From Alphaproteobacteria bacterium CG1_02_46_17 (GTDB taxonomy: Bacteria > Pseudomonadota > Alphaproteobacteria > Micavibrionales > Micavibrionaceae), in NCBI GenBank assembly GCA_001871905.1, contig MNUG01000030.1:1-36023 (forward strand): a stretch of DNA of 36,023 nt, written 5' to 3'. The notes beneath the pieces were generated by a model. That model worked only from the letters and a program-made list of their open reading frames with translations. It made no database searches and was not told where the DNA came from. Of the stretch, positions 1-8,300 are shown piece after piece. The position numbers and the translations under genes are program-made. Numbering within the stretch: the stretch's first letter is position 1; each line of letters opens with the position of its first letter.

Positions 1-24
1 GTTGCTGTTGCTGAAGCCGCATAA
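1..24 (+). CDS. 3' end of an unidentified gene (partial)
   Basis: The first seven codons read V-A-V-A-E-A-A and are followed by a TAA stop at 22-24. A good intrinsic terminator begins 28 bases later, so this is probably the Ala-rich C-terminus of a gene lying mostly outside the window. Nothing about its function can be said. Confidence 0.4.
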   Translation, partial: VAVAEAA

Positions 25-52
25 ATATCAAATTATTGTTTAAATATAATAG

Positions 53-79
53 AAAAAGGCTCTCAATCAGGGCCTTTTT
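53..79 (+). terminator. Rho-independent terminator of the upstream gene
   Basis: The arms AAAAAGGC (53-60) and GCCTTTTT (72-79) are perfectly complementary around an 11-base loop, and the 3' arm supplies the T-tract. It follows the stop at 24 and precedes the putative mak promoter, so it separates the two transcription units. Confidence 0.7.
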
Positions 80-91
80 GTATAAAAATAT

Positions 92-119
92 TTGAAGATA
101 TAGATGATTAGTCTATAAA
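92..119 (+). promoter_or_regulatory. Putative sigma-70 promoter of the ROK kinase gene
   Basis: A -35-like TTGAAG (92-97) lies 16 bases upstream of a -10-like TATAAA (114-119). It sits between the upstream terminator and the kinase start at 212, which gives a leader of about 85 bases. AT-rich DNA yields such matches by chance, hence moderate confidence. Confidence 0.4.
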
Positions 120-211
120 TATCCTATGAAGTCTAGATTTTCCGAGAACTTAAACCCGCACTATGGTTTTGAGAATCCATTTTTCAAAACACAATCCCAT
201 AAAGAGGTTTT

Positions 212-1222
212 ATGATGATATCGCAAGAGTCTGTGCGTATTGGAATCGATTTCGGAGGAACAAAAACGGAGCTTGTTGCTCTGGAATCCTCCAACGGCAA
301 AGAGCTATTTCGTAAACGGATACTAAACGAGAAGGGAAACTATAATGTCACCCTTCAAAGTCTCAAAACTTTAGTCGATGAAGCTGAGGCCACTCTTGGC
401 AAACGCGGAACGATCGGGATCGGGATGCCGGGATGCATTTCCGATGATACCGGGCAGGTAAAAAATTCCAATGCTGCCTGGATGAATGGAACGCCGATGA
501 AAGAAGATCTGGAAAAGCTTCTAGGTCGGGAAGTTCGCATACAAAATGATGCAAACTGTTTTGCCGTCTCTGAGGCGACAGATGGAGCAGGCTTAGGCAA
601 AGATGTTGTCTTTGGTGCCATTATAGGAACGGGCTGTGGAGGTGGCTTGGCCATCAAAGGCAAGCCGGTTAAAGGCATTAATGCAATTGGAGGCGAATGG
701 GGACACAATCCGTTGCCATATCCGCGGGTTTATGTCCCCACTATGCCGGAACACGGGTTTTCCGAGGTTGAAATTCAGCCATCTAAAAAAATTGGACATT
801 TTACTGCGGACAAGTCTTGGTCTGAGTATCCGGGGGATCTGTGCTTCTGCGGAAAATGGGGATGTCAGGAAACGTGGATTTCAGGAACAGGATTTAAGAA
901 AGACTATAACCGCGTGACAGGAGAAGACCTGTCAACGCATGACATTATTGCCAACGCGGCACGCGGTGAACCAAAGGCCGTAGCTGCTTTTGAGCGCTAT
1001 GCGGATCGTTTGGCTCGTGCTTTGTCCGTTGTAATCAATACAGTTGATCCAGACGTAATTGTCTTGGGTGGCGGAATGAGTAACGTAGCAATGATCTACA
1101 AGGCAGTGCCGGAAATTTGGGGTAAATACATCTTTACCGATATTATTCACACCAAGCTATGCTCTCCCCTTCATGGTGATTCATCTGGCGTCCGTGGTGC
1201 TGCATGGTTATGGCCAGCCTAA
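212..1222 (+). CDS. mak: ROK-family sugar kinase, probably fructokinase (Mak type)
   Basis: This probably phosphorylates a free hexose, most likely fructose, with ATP in the cytosol. The N-terminal phosphate-binding motif D13-x-G-G-T-K-T-E is present, with the catalytic-type Asp in N-D113-A-N. The ROK zinc site is complete: H165 in GGEWGHNPLP, then C211-x-C213 and C218 in CFCGKWGCQE. Sequence stretches around GTGCGG, the zinc site and the C-terminal GDSSGVRGAAWLWP resemble E. coli Mak as I recall it. An odd feature is a linker (about 171-208) between zinc His and zinc Cys roughly 25 residues longer than in E. coli Mak. Two adjacent Met codons (212 and 215) follow an AAAGAGG ribosome site at 201-207; 215 has the better spacing. 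It is monocistronic and convergent with hemN. Other hexoses are possible substrates. Confidence 0.88.
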   Translation: MMISQESVRIGIDFGGTKTELVALESSNGKELFRKRILNEKGNYNVTLQSLKTLVDEAEATLGKRGTIGIGMPGCISDDTGQVKNSNAAWMNGTPMKEDLEKLLGREVRIQNDANCFAVSEATDGAGLGKDVVFGAIIGTGCGGGLAIKGKPVKGINAIGGEWGHNPLPYPRVYVPTMPEHGFSEVEIQPSKKIGHFTADKSWSEYPGDLCFCGKWGCQETWISGTGFKKDYNRVTGEDLSTHDIIANAARGEPKAVAAFERYADRLARALSVVINTVDPDVIVLGGGMSNVAMIYKAVPEIWGKYIFTDIIHTKLCSPLHGDSSGVRGAAWLWPA

Positions 1223-1256
1223 AGAATCCCTAGGCTCGATACGATTAAGGGGTAAA

Positions 1257-2636
1257 TCAAACGGCCATGGAATGGCGTTGGGTGGTATCGACAGGGGGCA
1301 GATATTCGTCGAAACAGGACGCAACAATTCTGACGACCTGACGCGCCTCCCTTGGGACAGTCAAAAGACCATTCTGATCAAGCACAGCCAACCCGTCTTC
1401 GATGAATGGGACGAGTAGGCTCTGACAAGCATCAAGTTTGCTCAAATCATGGCCATGACGAGTCCACACTTCACGGATATTGACATGCAGATCGCACATC
1501 AGGCGTTCGATGATCTCCTTGCGTGCCAGGTCCTCACCCTTATAGGTATATCCTTTGGCAACTGGTGGCGCATCACTATGCAGAACGGCTTCCTGATAGT
1601 CGTGGGATGCTGTGGTGTTTTGGGCAAACCCTTGCGGGTATTGCGAAATGGCAGATACGCCAAATCCGATCAACGCATCAGGGGCAACGTTGGTGTACCC
1701 TTGGAAATTACGTCCCAAGGTTCCTGCATCCTGCGCTTCGGCCATGTCATCAATATTTTTAACAAAATGGTCAATCCCGATCGGGCGGAATCCAGAGTCT
1801 TCCAGAACCTGTGCTCCTGTATTGAACAAATCGTACCGTGCTGCATTGCTGGGGAGGGAGTCCTCAGGGATAAGCCGCATATTTTTCTTTTTCCATGGAA
1901 CATGGGCATATCCATAGAGCGCAAAGCGGTCAGGCTTCAAAAGCAGTGCATAATCCATCGAACGGGTCAGGCTGCGAACTGTCTGGTAAGGAAGACCGTA
2001 AATAAAGTCGAGATTGAACTTTGTAATCCCAGCCGCACGCAGATTTTGTACAGCAGAATAGACAACATCAAAGGGTTGTACCCGATTAACTGTTTCCATT
2101 ACCTTGTCGTCAAAGTCTTGGACACCCAGCGAAATTCTGTTCACACCGGATTCAGCATAGCATTGGGCCAGTGAGGCATTCATATGGCGAGGATCAACTT
2201 CGACAGCAATCTCGGCATCATCGGCGAACGCAAAGAATTCATGGAATGTATCCATGATTAAACGAAAATCCTGTTCATGCAGCATCGTTGGGGAGCCCCC
2301 CCCGAAATGAAGATGCGTTACAATATGACGGTTTTGCATGCGCCGTCCCATTGAAGCAATTTCCCGCCGGATCAAATGGGCATAGTCTTCAACAGGGGCA
2401 TAACGGCTGGTAATATGGGTGAAACATCCACAATAATGGCAGAGCTTTGGACAAAACGGGATATGGACGTATAAAGATAACTTTGACCCTTGCGACAAGT
2501 CGTCAACCCATGAGGTCACGGTAGAAACAGGAAAGTCGGGTTGAAACAGGGGAGCCGCAGGATAACTGGTATATCGCGGCACGGCCCGGTCATAGGCAAG
2601 AATTTTCTGTTTAAGATCAGGGTTCCTAATAGACAT
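1257..2636 (-). CDS. hemN: Oxygen-independent coproporphyrinogen III dehydrogenase
   Basis: A radical-SAM enzyme of heme synthesis that oxidatively decarboxylates coproporphyrinogen III to protoporphyrinogen IX without oxygen. The HemN-type cluster motif CPKLCHYCGC supplies Cys 62, 66 and 69 (numbered from the 2636 start), preceded by YVHIPF; GGGSPT follows, as in the family. An upstream start at 2678 would give 473 residues, but it lies inside a strong hairpin (2649-2683) and adds a run unlike the family. Starting at 2636 (MSIRNPDL) gives 459 residues, close to the 457 of E. coli HemN, though no clear ribosome site precedes it. It lies downstream of flgL on the same strand. No convincing FNR box was seen. 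It implies microaerobic or anaerobic growth. Confidence 0.93.
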   Translation of the reverse strand: MSIRNPDLKQKILAYDRAVPRYTSYPAAPLFQPDFPVSTVTSWVDDLSQGSKLSLYVHIPFCPKLCHYCGCFTHITSRYAPVEDYAHLIRREIASMGRRMQNRHIVTHLHFGGGSPTMLHEQDFRLIMDTFHEFFAFADDAEIAVEVDPRHMNASLAQCYAESGVNRISLGVQDFDDKVMETVNRVQPFDVVYSAVQNLRAAGITKFNLDFIYGLPYQTVRSLTRSMDYALLLKPDRFALYGYAHVPWKKKNMRLIPEDSLPSNAARYDLFNTGAQVLEDSGFRPIGIDHFVKNIDDMAEAQDAGTLGRNFQGYTNVAPDALIGFGVSAISQYPQGFAQNTTASHDYQEAVLHSDAPPVAKGYTYKGEDLARKEIIERLMCDLHVNIREVWTRHGHDLSKLDACQSLLVPFIEDGLAVLDQNGLLTVPREARQVVRIVASCFDEYLPPVDTTQRHSMAV

Positions 2637-2648
2637 GGCTAATATATA

Positions 2649-2683
2649 GGCAATAAGCCCATTTATGTGTATGGGCATTTTGC
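2649..2683 (-). terminator. Hairpin between flgL and hemN (terminator or leader structure)
   Basis: The arms at 2649-2662 and 2670-2683 match at 12 of 14 positions, with inner arms GCCCAT/ATGGGC perfect. It lies in the gap after the flgL stop and before the hemN start at 2636. The following minus-strand bases are AT-rich but not a clean U-tract, so it may terminate the flagellar operon or structure the hemN leader. Confidence 0.45.
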
Positions 2684-2714
2684 CGCATCCTATCCACGAA
2701 GAGCATAAGCTCTA

Positions 2715-3620
2715 TCACAGATAATCGTGTAGATTGAGGTTCAGTATCCGAACAGATGAAGAATAGGCGGCTTCCATCTGGGTCTGGATCTCGGTAATTT
2801 GTACCGAGGCCGATGGAATATCCGTCTCTTTGATGTTGCTCGTTAGTTCCTTGAGATAGACTTTGTCCTGTTCATTTTGATAGATCTGATCTTCCATGGA
2901 TTTTGCATTGATAGACAGATTGCTACGGACGTTCGCTATCCCGTCAATTGCTGATCGAATAAGACCTGATGCCTCAGTTAACTCCGTTATGCTGCCTGAG
3001 TTGTTAAGAACCAGATTGTAAGCACGGAACAATTGCTCGAACGCTGGATCGCTGGCCAGAACCCCATAATTGATGACGTGGCTTTCAGAGGACTGAACAG
3101 ATGTAATCGTACTATTTCCCTGATAATAGGAAGAGTTTACGACCGAAGGAGAAGTTTGTGGAACCCATGCCGGATCAGTCAGATCAACTGGCGGCGTATC
3201 AATATTTGTTCCTGCAAACACATACCGGTTCCCGATTTTCATGTTGAGAACTGACTGAGTTTCATCCAGCGCATTGCTAGCCTGATTGGCAGTAACAGCA
3301 GTTGGAACCTGGCCACCACCCAATGCCGCAGTCACAGCAGTCAACATCGAGTTCGCCATGTCTTCAATCTGGCCCAAAGCTTCGTACATTGTGTTTACAT
3401 TGGCCAATACAATATTTGTGTTGGTGTTATAGGCCTCCAGTCGATCAACGGCGCTCTCGACCGACAGCAAATATTGTGTGTCAGAAGAAATTCCTTTGTA
3501 ATTTTGGGATTTTAACCCCGAACTGATTTGAGTATTGATTTCGGAATATTTGACCTGTAGTCGCATATTCTCTGCAATCATCGAAGTCGTATATGGATAT
3601 GTGGCAACACGGTTAACCAT
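2715..3620 (-). CDS. flgL: Flagellar hook-filament junction protein FlgL
   Basis: A 301-residue flagellin-like protein that joins hook-associated protein FlgK to the filament. The N-terminus shows the D0/D1 helical pattern (INTQISSGLKSQNYKGISSD), where SG..SQ.. corresponds to the flagellin SSG.R...A.DD region. The C-terminus ends in a heptad-like helix (QTQMEAAYSSSVRILNLNLHDYL) typical of FlgL and flagellins. It is the last flagellar gene of the minus-strand operon, 14 bases after flgK, with a ribosome site TAGGAGAA before the ATG. Its length matches FlgL (about 300) rather than the 270-residue flagellin at 10674. Confidence 0.9.
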   Translation of the reverse strand: MVNRVATYPYTTSMIAENMRLQVKYSEINTQISSGLKSQNYKGISSDTQYLLSVESAVDRLEAYNTNTNIVLANVNTMYEALGQIEDMANSMLTAVTAALGGGQVPTAVTANQASNALDETQSVLNMKIGNRYVFAGTNIDTPPVDLTDPAWVPQTSPSVVNSSYYQGNSTITSVQSSESHVINYGVLASDPAFEQLFRAYNLVLNNSGSITELTEASGLIRSAIDGIANVRSNLSINAKSMEDQIYQNEQDKVYLKELTSNIKETDIPSASVQITEIQTQMEAAYSSSVRILNLNLHDYL

Positions 3621-3634
3621 GCTTTTCTCCTATT

Positions 3635-5374
3635 CTACCTGATAGCACTAATCAAATCATCCAACATTTGCTGAATGGTCGCAACAACCTGAGCGGCGGC
3701 TGAATACTGGTTTTGCAAGACCAGCATTTTAGCGGTTTCCTCATCAATATTGACACCTGATTGACTGGTCAGCAAATTGTTGCTGGTGGAATAAACCAGA
3801 TATGATGTCTCAGTTTCACCTTCTGCAATACTGGCCTGTGTTGAGGCGTCGGCTATAAAGGCCTGGGCATAGGCTAGCAATGTATTGGATTGTGCTGCAA
3901 AATTACCTGCCGAATTGAAACTCTGGGCTGAAGTCAAAGCTGAAGCAATCAAATCCGCAACCGATCCATCTCCTCTTGCTACACCCTTGTCTCCTGCAAC
4001 AAGGCCAACGCTGCTATCAAGGACGCCAGCCGAGAGATAATCGGGGCGAGACACCAGATAGGCAGAAACCTGAATATTTTCTGCGCTTGTCCCCATAAAT
4101 AAATCGTTTAGTCCGAAGTACTCTGAAATATTTTCACCTGAAGACGAGGTCACGCTGCTGCTCATCGGATTAATAACAACTCCGTTGGTAGATGGCGTAA
4201 CAGAGATTGATAATTCGCCATCAGCGTTCAAAGTGGCTGTTAAACCGGCTACACCGTTAATAGCAGTCAAAACATCATTGATATTCGTCATCGCCACGAG
4301 GTTAATGTCAGAATAGTTGACAATAGTGCCTGTTGAATCTGTAACGGCAATCCGCATGCTGCCTGTTGCCGTAAAAGGGGTGGCGCCGGTCAGTCCAGAG
4401 AGAGAGCCTTCCATCAGACTGCGTCCCGGAACAGAGGCACCCTGACTAAGCAGGCTATTGGTTTGGGTTTGGAGGACATTTGCAAACTCATCAAGTTTAG
4501 CTTGTTCGCTAACATAGATATCATCTCGCAGTGATATATATCCCCCCAGATTTCCTCCAGTTAGAGAGGTTGTCAGGTCTGTACCATCCAGATCAATTGA
4601 AGAAAACCCAGCCGGATACAAAGTCGAGCTGTTAACGACATTGGTTTGGGTATAAGAAAGATGGTGAGGTTGGGATAGTAACAAGGCCTGACCGGATGCT
4701 GTATAAATTTGCATCTGGTTACTACTGGTATAGAAATATTGTATATCCATTTCCTTTGCAAGATTCTGGATCTCAAGGGCGCGCTGATCCTCATATTCAG
4801 CCAATCCTGCGTCATTTCCTGCAAAGCTTGTAATTGTATTGTTAAGCGCATCAATACGGTCAAGAATGGCGTTAACATTATTAACCGAACTGGCAATTTT
4901 TTGTTCGGCGGTTTGGCGCAGGTTTTGAATATCTGCGGATAGGTTGCGCAAGGAATTCGCCAGGTTATTGGCGGTGTTGACCACTTCGGATTTATGGGCG
5001 GCTGTTTCGGGACTGGTCACTACAGATTTTAATGTGGCATACATGTCGTCAATGTAGGTGCTCAGCGTATTGCTTCCATCGGTGCTACCCAATTGGGTGT
5101 TGTAATAATCCAGAGAATCACTGACAACTTTGTTTTTTGTATAAGCGGAAACATCATCAACCAAAGAAGCAACCAAAAAAGCATCACTTGAACCAACAAC
5201 AACGCCCGATACTGGAATGGATCCAGAACCAGTGGTAATGTATTGGGTGTTCAAAGATTTTCGTGTGTAACCTTCTTTATCGGCATTGGCGATGTTCTGG
5301 GATGCCAGACTTGTTTTCAACTCGGTGGTCATCATCCCGTTAAGGGTCGCATTTAGAGCGCTGGTTAGTGCCAT
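3635..5374 (-). CDS. flgK: Flagellar hook-associated protein FlgK
   Basis: A 579-residue hook-filament junction protein, exported by the flagellar type III system. The N-terminus has the conserved rod/hook-family pattern (ALTSALNATLNGM...SQNIANADKEGYTRK), and the C-terminus the matching helix (ETAKMLVLQNQYSAAAQVVATIQQMLDDLISAI). The Ser/Thr-rich middle (about 330-500) is the variable surface domain. The ATG is preceded by AAGGAGA. Its first codons overlap the 3' end of the upstream FlgN-like gene by 10 bases, suggesting translational coupling between the protein and a likely export chaperone. Confidence 0.95.
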   Translation of the reverse strand: MALTSALNATLNGMMTTELKTSLASQNIANADKEGYTRKSLNTQYITTGSGSIPVSGVVVGSSDAFLVASLVDDVSAYTKNKVVSDSLDYYNTQLGSTDGSNTLSTYIDDMYATLKSVVTSPETAAHKSEVVNTANNLANSLRNLSADIQNLRQTAEQKIASSVNNVNAILDRIDALNNTITSFAGNDAGLAEYEDQRALEIQNLAKEMDIQYFYTSSNQMQIYTASGQALLLSQPHHLSYTQTNVVNSSTLYPAGFSSIDLDGTDLTTSLTGGNLGGYISLRDDIYVSEQAKLDEFANVLQTQTNSLLSQGASVPGRSLMEGSLSGLTGATPFTATGSMRIAVTDSTGTIVNYSDINLVAMTNINDVLTAINGVAGLTATLNADGELSISVTPSTNGVVINPMSSSVTSSSGENISEYFGLNDLFMGTSAENIQVSAYLVSRPDYLSAGVLDSSVGLVAGDKGVARGDGSVADLIASALTSAQSFNSAGNFAAQSNTLLAYAQAFIADASTQASIAEGETETSYLVYSTSNNLLTSQSGVNIDEETAKMLVLQNQYSAAAQVVATIQQMLDDLISAIR

Positions 5375-5730
5375 GCTGCGTCTCCTTGTTTGTCTGAAAT
5401 TGAACGTTTCAGACTTTTGAATTTGTGATGCGTATTGTCATTTAATGCTTGTTTCAGAGAAACTATCTCTTCCATCATCAATTCTCCGATACCTTCGGAG
5501 GACTGTTGGCGTTCCAGACATCCCATAAGGGAAACTGCTTTTTCTTCGTAATTTCTTAACAAAGCATCACGATGAAGCAGGTAGGTCTCGATGTTTAGGC
5601 AACCACATTCTTCCATGATTTTGTTTTCATGTTCAATCAAGGACAGCAGGCGGCGAGACATTTCAAGAAACTCGAAAACCAGGTCTTCCGGGGATGACGT
5701 ATGAATTTCTAAATTCTCTTGCATGATCAA
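5365..5730 (-). CDS. Small helical protein, probable FlgN-like export chaperone
   Basis: A 121-residue, predicted all-helical cytoplasmic protein directly upstream of flgK and overlapping it by 10 bases. The pattern LLSLIEHENKIMEE...ETYLLHRDALLRNYEEKA resembles FlgN proteins, which have a leucine-rich helix with an E-N pair and a K/R-x-x-L-x-x-x-Y/L segment; FlgN escorts FlgK and FlgL to the export gate. This is inferred from position and pattern, not from an unmistakable motif. An AT-rich start region carries two candidate Met codons (residues 1 and 3). It could instead be an unrelated flagellar regulator. Confidence 0.6.
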   Translation of the reverse strand: MIMQENLEIHTSSPEDLVFEFLEMSRRLLSLIEHENKIMEECGCLNIETYLLHRDALLRNYEEKAVSLMGCLERQQSSEGIGELMMEEIVSLKQALNDNTHHKFKSLKRSISDKQGDAAWH

Positions 5731-5735
5731 AATCC

Positions 5736-6041
5736 TTATTTCTTTTTGTTCTTGGTCAATCCTTGGGCACTTCCGTAGCTAAGACACGCCTGAACAGATT
5801 TCAAATTTTGGTCGATCTGTTCTTTGATTTCTGCCTTCTCGATGTCCAGCTTTTCGATATAGGAACTCAGGGCATTCATAACTTCTGTAAGCTGTGCCCT
5901 GACGTCCTTTTGACGGTCTTCGGGAAGGGACAGGATATAGGACTGGATCTTTTCCGGTTTCAGAGAAATCCCCGATGCAAGAAATTTTTCAATATCACGG
6001 GTCTTCATAAACTCTGTTAGCGTCTTTTCCAGTAGTTCCAT
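5736..6041 (-). CDS. Unrecognised 101-residue coiled-coil protein in the flagellar operon
   Basis: I do not recognise the family. The protein is small, charged and helical, with a likely coiled coil at about residues 45-85 (LTEVMNALSSYIEKLDIEKAEIKEQI) and a lysine-rich tail (LTKNKKK). No signal peptide or membrane segment is seen. It starts 25 bases after flgE and ends 5 bases before the FlgN-like gene, so it is clearly co-transcribed between hook and hook-associated protein genes. Size, helicity and place fit an export chaperone or a small regulator of hook/filament assembly, but this is inference. The last third (NLKSVQACLSYGSAQGL) vaguely recalls FlgN C-termini. Confidence 0.75.
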   Translation of the reverse strand: MELLEKTLTEFMKTRDIEKFLASGISLKPEKIQSYILSLPEDRQKDVRAQLTEVMNALSSYIEKLDIEKAEIKEQIDQNLKSVQACLSYGSAQGLTKNKKK

Positions 6042-6066
6042 ATCCTAGTCCTCATCTATTTAGAGA

Positions 6067-7371
6067 TTAACGAACCGCGCTAATCAAATCCTGAAACATC
6101 TGATCAACTGTACTGACAACCTGCGCCGCAGAAGAGTAGGCCTGCTGCGCCACGATCATCTTGTTGAACTCTTCCGATGTATCGGTTGTCGATTGTTCCA
6201 GAGCGCTTGCGATAATGTTACCCGCATTCCCTTGACCTGGCAAACGAAGGTTGTAGTTACCTGCTGCTTCGTTTTCGTCATAAACGGTTCCTTCAACGTG
6301 GGTCAATCCACCTGGGTTTGGGAAAGTCGCGATAGGGATCTGGTAAACTGGTAGACGCACACCGTTTTCAAAGGCGGCGGTAACCAGACCGGTTTCAGCG
6401 ATTGTAATCTCGCTTAATTGACCGAAACGTACCCCGTCCTGGTCGATCAGGAAGATTTCAAGAGCGGGAATGGTTGTGTTCGAAGAAAACTGGGTCAACC
6501 CGTTTGTCTGACCGACAGTACCCCAGTCTAGCGTAACTGAGCTGTTATTGGCACCGGTTGTAAAACCTGTGATGTCAAAGGCAGGAATGGCAGGGGAAAA
6601 AGATGCAATCGAGCCATCTCCATTAAACGTGACATCAATCGTAGTCTGGACACCCGCTGTACCGCTGTCGGTATCAATTGTACCTGATGTTGCACCTGTT
6701 GTTGTAAGAACTGGATCCGAGAAAGTTGCTGTCCAGTCATTTGCAGCATTCTTAAGCCATGTGATGGACACGGTGTGCGACACACCCAAGGCATCAAATA
6801 ATTCAATCGAGTTATTAAATGTACTGGCGATTGCGGCATCTGCCGGCAAATTCATATCAAACCGGATTTCCGTAGTGGACTGTGCTGTCCCTGAAATCTG
6901 GTTCACGTCAATCGGCTCAAGCGAGTTCAGATCGTTGGAACTTCCTGATATAACATTACCAAGGTCATCTGTCCGTTGACCGAGCAAGTAATATCCTTCG
7001 GAGTTCACAAGGAAACCCGCAGCATCAGTAGAGAAACTTCCGTTTCTGGTATAAGTATAACCGGATGGCTGATTGGTCACTTCATCGGTTACAACAAAGA
7101 ATCCATTTCCATTGATCGCCACAAAAGTGGAGGAGTCATAAGCTTGAATTTGACCTTGTTGATCCAAATCCTGATAGGCATTAAAAATAACGCCACCGGA
7201 GCTGAAACCTGTACCTGTCTGGTTCCCAGTTACAAGAGATTGGAACGAAATTTCCCGTGTCTTATAGGCCGTGGTACTCGCGTTTGCGATATTTTCCGAA
7301 ACAGCAGCAACGGCGGCTGATTGGGCTCGAAGACCGGATACGGAAGCATTTAGTGCGCCATTCAAACTCAT
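6067..7371 (-). CDS. flgE: Flagellar hook protein FlgE
   Basis: The 434-residue structural subunit of the hook, polymerised outside the cell after type III export. The N-terminus has the hallmark (SLNGALNASVSGLRAQS...SENIANASTTAYK), and the C-terminus the partner helix (EEFNKMIVAQQAYSSAAQVVSTVDQMFQDLISAVR). The GFFVV..........YTRNGSF segment is typical of FlgE/F/G-family proteins. The length fits FlgE better than FlgF/FlgG (about 250). A ribosome site AGGAGAG precedes the ATG. It lies 27 bases downstream of flgD, whose product caps the growing hook. Confidence 0.95.
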   Translation of the reverse strand: MSLNGALNASVSGLRAQSAAVAAVSENIANASTTAYKTREISFQSLVTGNQTGTGFSSGGVIFNAYQDLDQQGQIQAYDSSTFVAINGNGFFVVTDEVTNQPSGYTYTRNGSFSTDAAGFLVNSEGYYLLGQRTDDLGNVISGSSNDLNSLEPIDVNQISGTAQSTTEIRFDMNLPADAAIASTFNNSIELFDALGVSHTVSITWLKNAANDWTATFSDPVLTTTGATSGTIDTDSGTAGVQTTIDVTFNGDGSIASFSPAIPAFDITGFTTGANNSSVTLDWGTVGQTNGLTQFSSNTTIPALEIFLIDQDGVRFGQLSEITIAETGLVTAAFENGVRLPVYQIPIATFPNPGGLTHVEGTVYDENEAAGNYNLRLPGQGNAGNIIASALEQSTTDTSEEFNKMIVAQQAYSSAAQVVSTVDQMFQDLISAVR

Positions 7372-7398
7372 AATTTACTCTCCTATATTATAAAAGCG

Positions 7399-8175
7399 TT
7401 AAACAGTTGTATCTTCAGTTGTTGTATCTGCAGTGGTGTCAGTGGTTGTGGTGGGGGTAACAATTTTCTGGATATCACCAATTTCAAACAGTAACCCGCC
7501 GGCTTGCAGGTAGGTTGTGGTACTGTCGGACTGAATAGAGTCCACGCGGACAGTCGAATGAATATCAGTTGTGATTTTATCTCCATCGCCATTTTTGGCC
7601 GTAATGGCAAATTTCAGAACACCGCCATTTTCAACGGCAACAGCAGTATCAGCGTTTGAGAGGGTAAAGCTGTAAGTCCCCGCATTAATCGAACTGGAAC
7701 CGCTGGAATTTTGGAGAGAGCCCGAGTAAACGGTTTTTCCGTCCTTGTCTGTGATTGTGATGGAGACGTCTTCGGCTTCTTCAGGGATTGCATATGTCCA
7801 TGTCGCCGATCCATCTTGCATCGCACCTGAATCAGTATCCAGATCAACATATTGTCCGATGTAACCGAAGGCACTGGCCGTAGCGGTCTGTTGCAAGCTG
7901 CCTAAAAGAGAGTCAAGCTTGACGTTCGTGCTGATTTGCTGTTCCAGGGAAGAGAACTGCGCCAATTGGCCAGTAAATTCTTTGGTGTCCATAGGGTCGA
8001 GAGGATTCTGGTGCTGCATCTGGGTCAGAAGAATGCTCAGAAACTGGGTCTTTAGCTCTTCTGCCTTTTCTAGTGCACTATCGGTGGTGCTGGACGATGA
8101 GGCTGTGCTCGTGATCTTTGTCCCCGTCAGGGAGGACAAGTCAGTCGCGTATGAAAGTTGGGTAATTGTTGCCAT
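7399..8175 (-). CDS. flgD: Flagellar hook assembly cap protein FlgD
   Basis: The hook-capping scaffold that lets FlgE subunits assemble and is displaced by FlgK when the hook is complete. The diagnostic N-terminal region is present (QFLSILLTQMQHQNPLDPMDTKEFTGQLAQFSSLEQQ), followed by a beta-rich domain with a FlgD-like Ig fold and a Thr-rich C-terminal tail (TTTTDTTADTTTEDTT). At 258 residues it is slightly long for the family because of that tail. The ATG is preceded by GGAGA. It is the first gene of the minus-strand hook operon; about 125 bases separate it from the upstream methyltransferase gene, and no convincing promoter was recognised there. Confidence 0.95.
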   Translation of the reverse strand: MATITQLSYATDLSSLTGTKITSTASSSSTTDSALEKAEELKTQFLSILLTQMQHQNPLDPMDTKEFTGQLAQFSSLEQQISTNVKLDSLLGSLQQTATASAFGYIGQYVDLDTDSGAMQDGSATWTYAIPEEAEDVSITITDKDGKTVYSGSLQNSSGSSSINAGTYSFTLSNADTAVAVENGGVLKFAITAKNGDGDKITTDIHSTVRVDSIQSDSTTTYLQAGGLLFEIGDIQKIVTPTTTTDTTADTTTEDTTV

Positions 8176-8300
8176 AAAGCATTCTCCGGTTGCGGTTTTA
8201 TTACCTACAACCAGTTAAACGAGGCACAGAGGAAAATTGGGCGAAAAAAATGAATTTTTTTGAAATCCCTAGTTTTCTGCCGATTTTCAGCCTGCGTTTC

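Noticed and set aside
1449-2174. 241-residue plus-strand ORF opposite hemN
   Set aside because: It is antisense to a clear HemN with intact motifs; composition is that of a shadow frame, and no ribosome site is present.
8277-8294. GG-N10-GC spacing on the minus strand about 100 bases upstream of flgD, as a third sigma-54 promoter
   Set aside because: Only the GG and GC match well (the -12 block reads CGGCA rather than TTGCA), and another GG-N10-GC occurs nearby. Such weak matches are expected by chance in a region this size.
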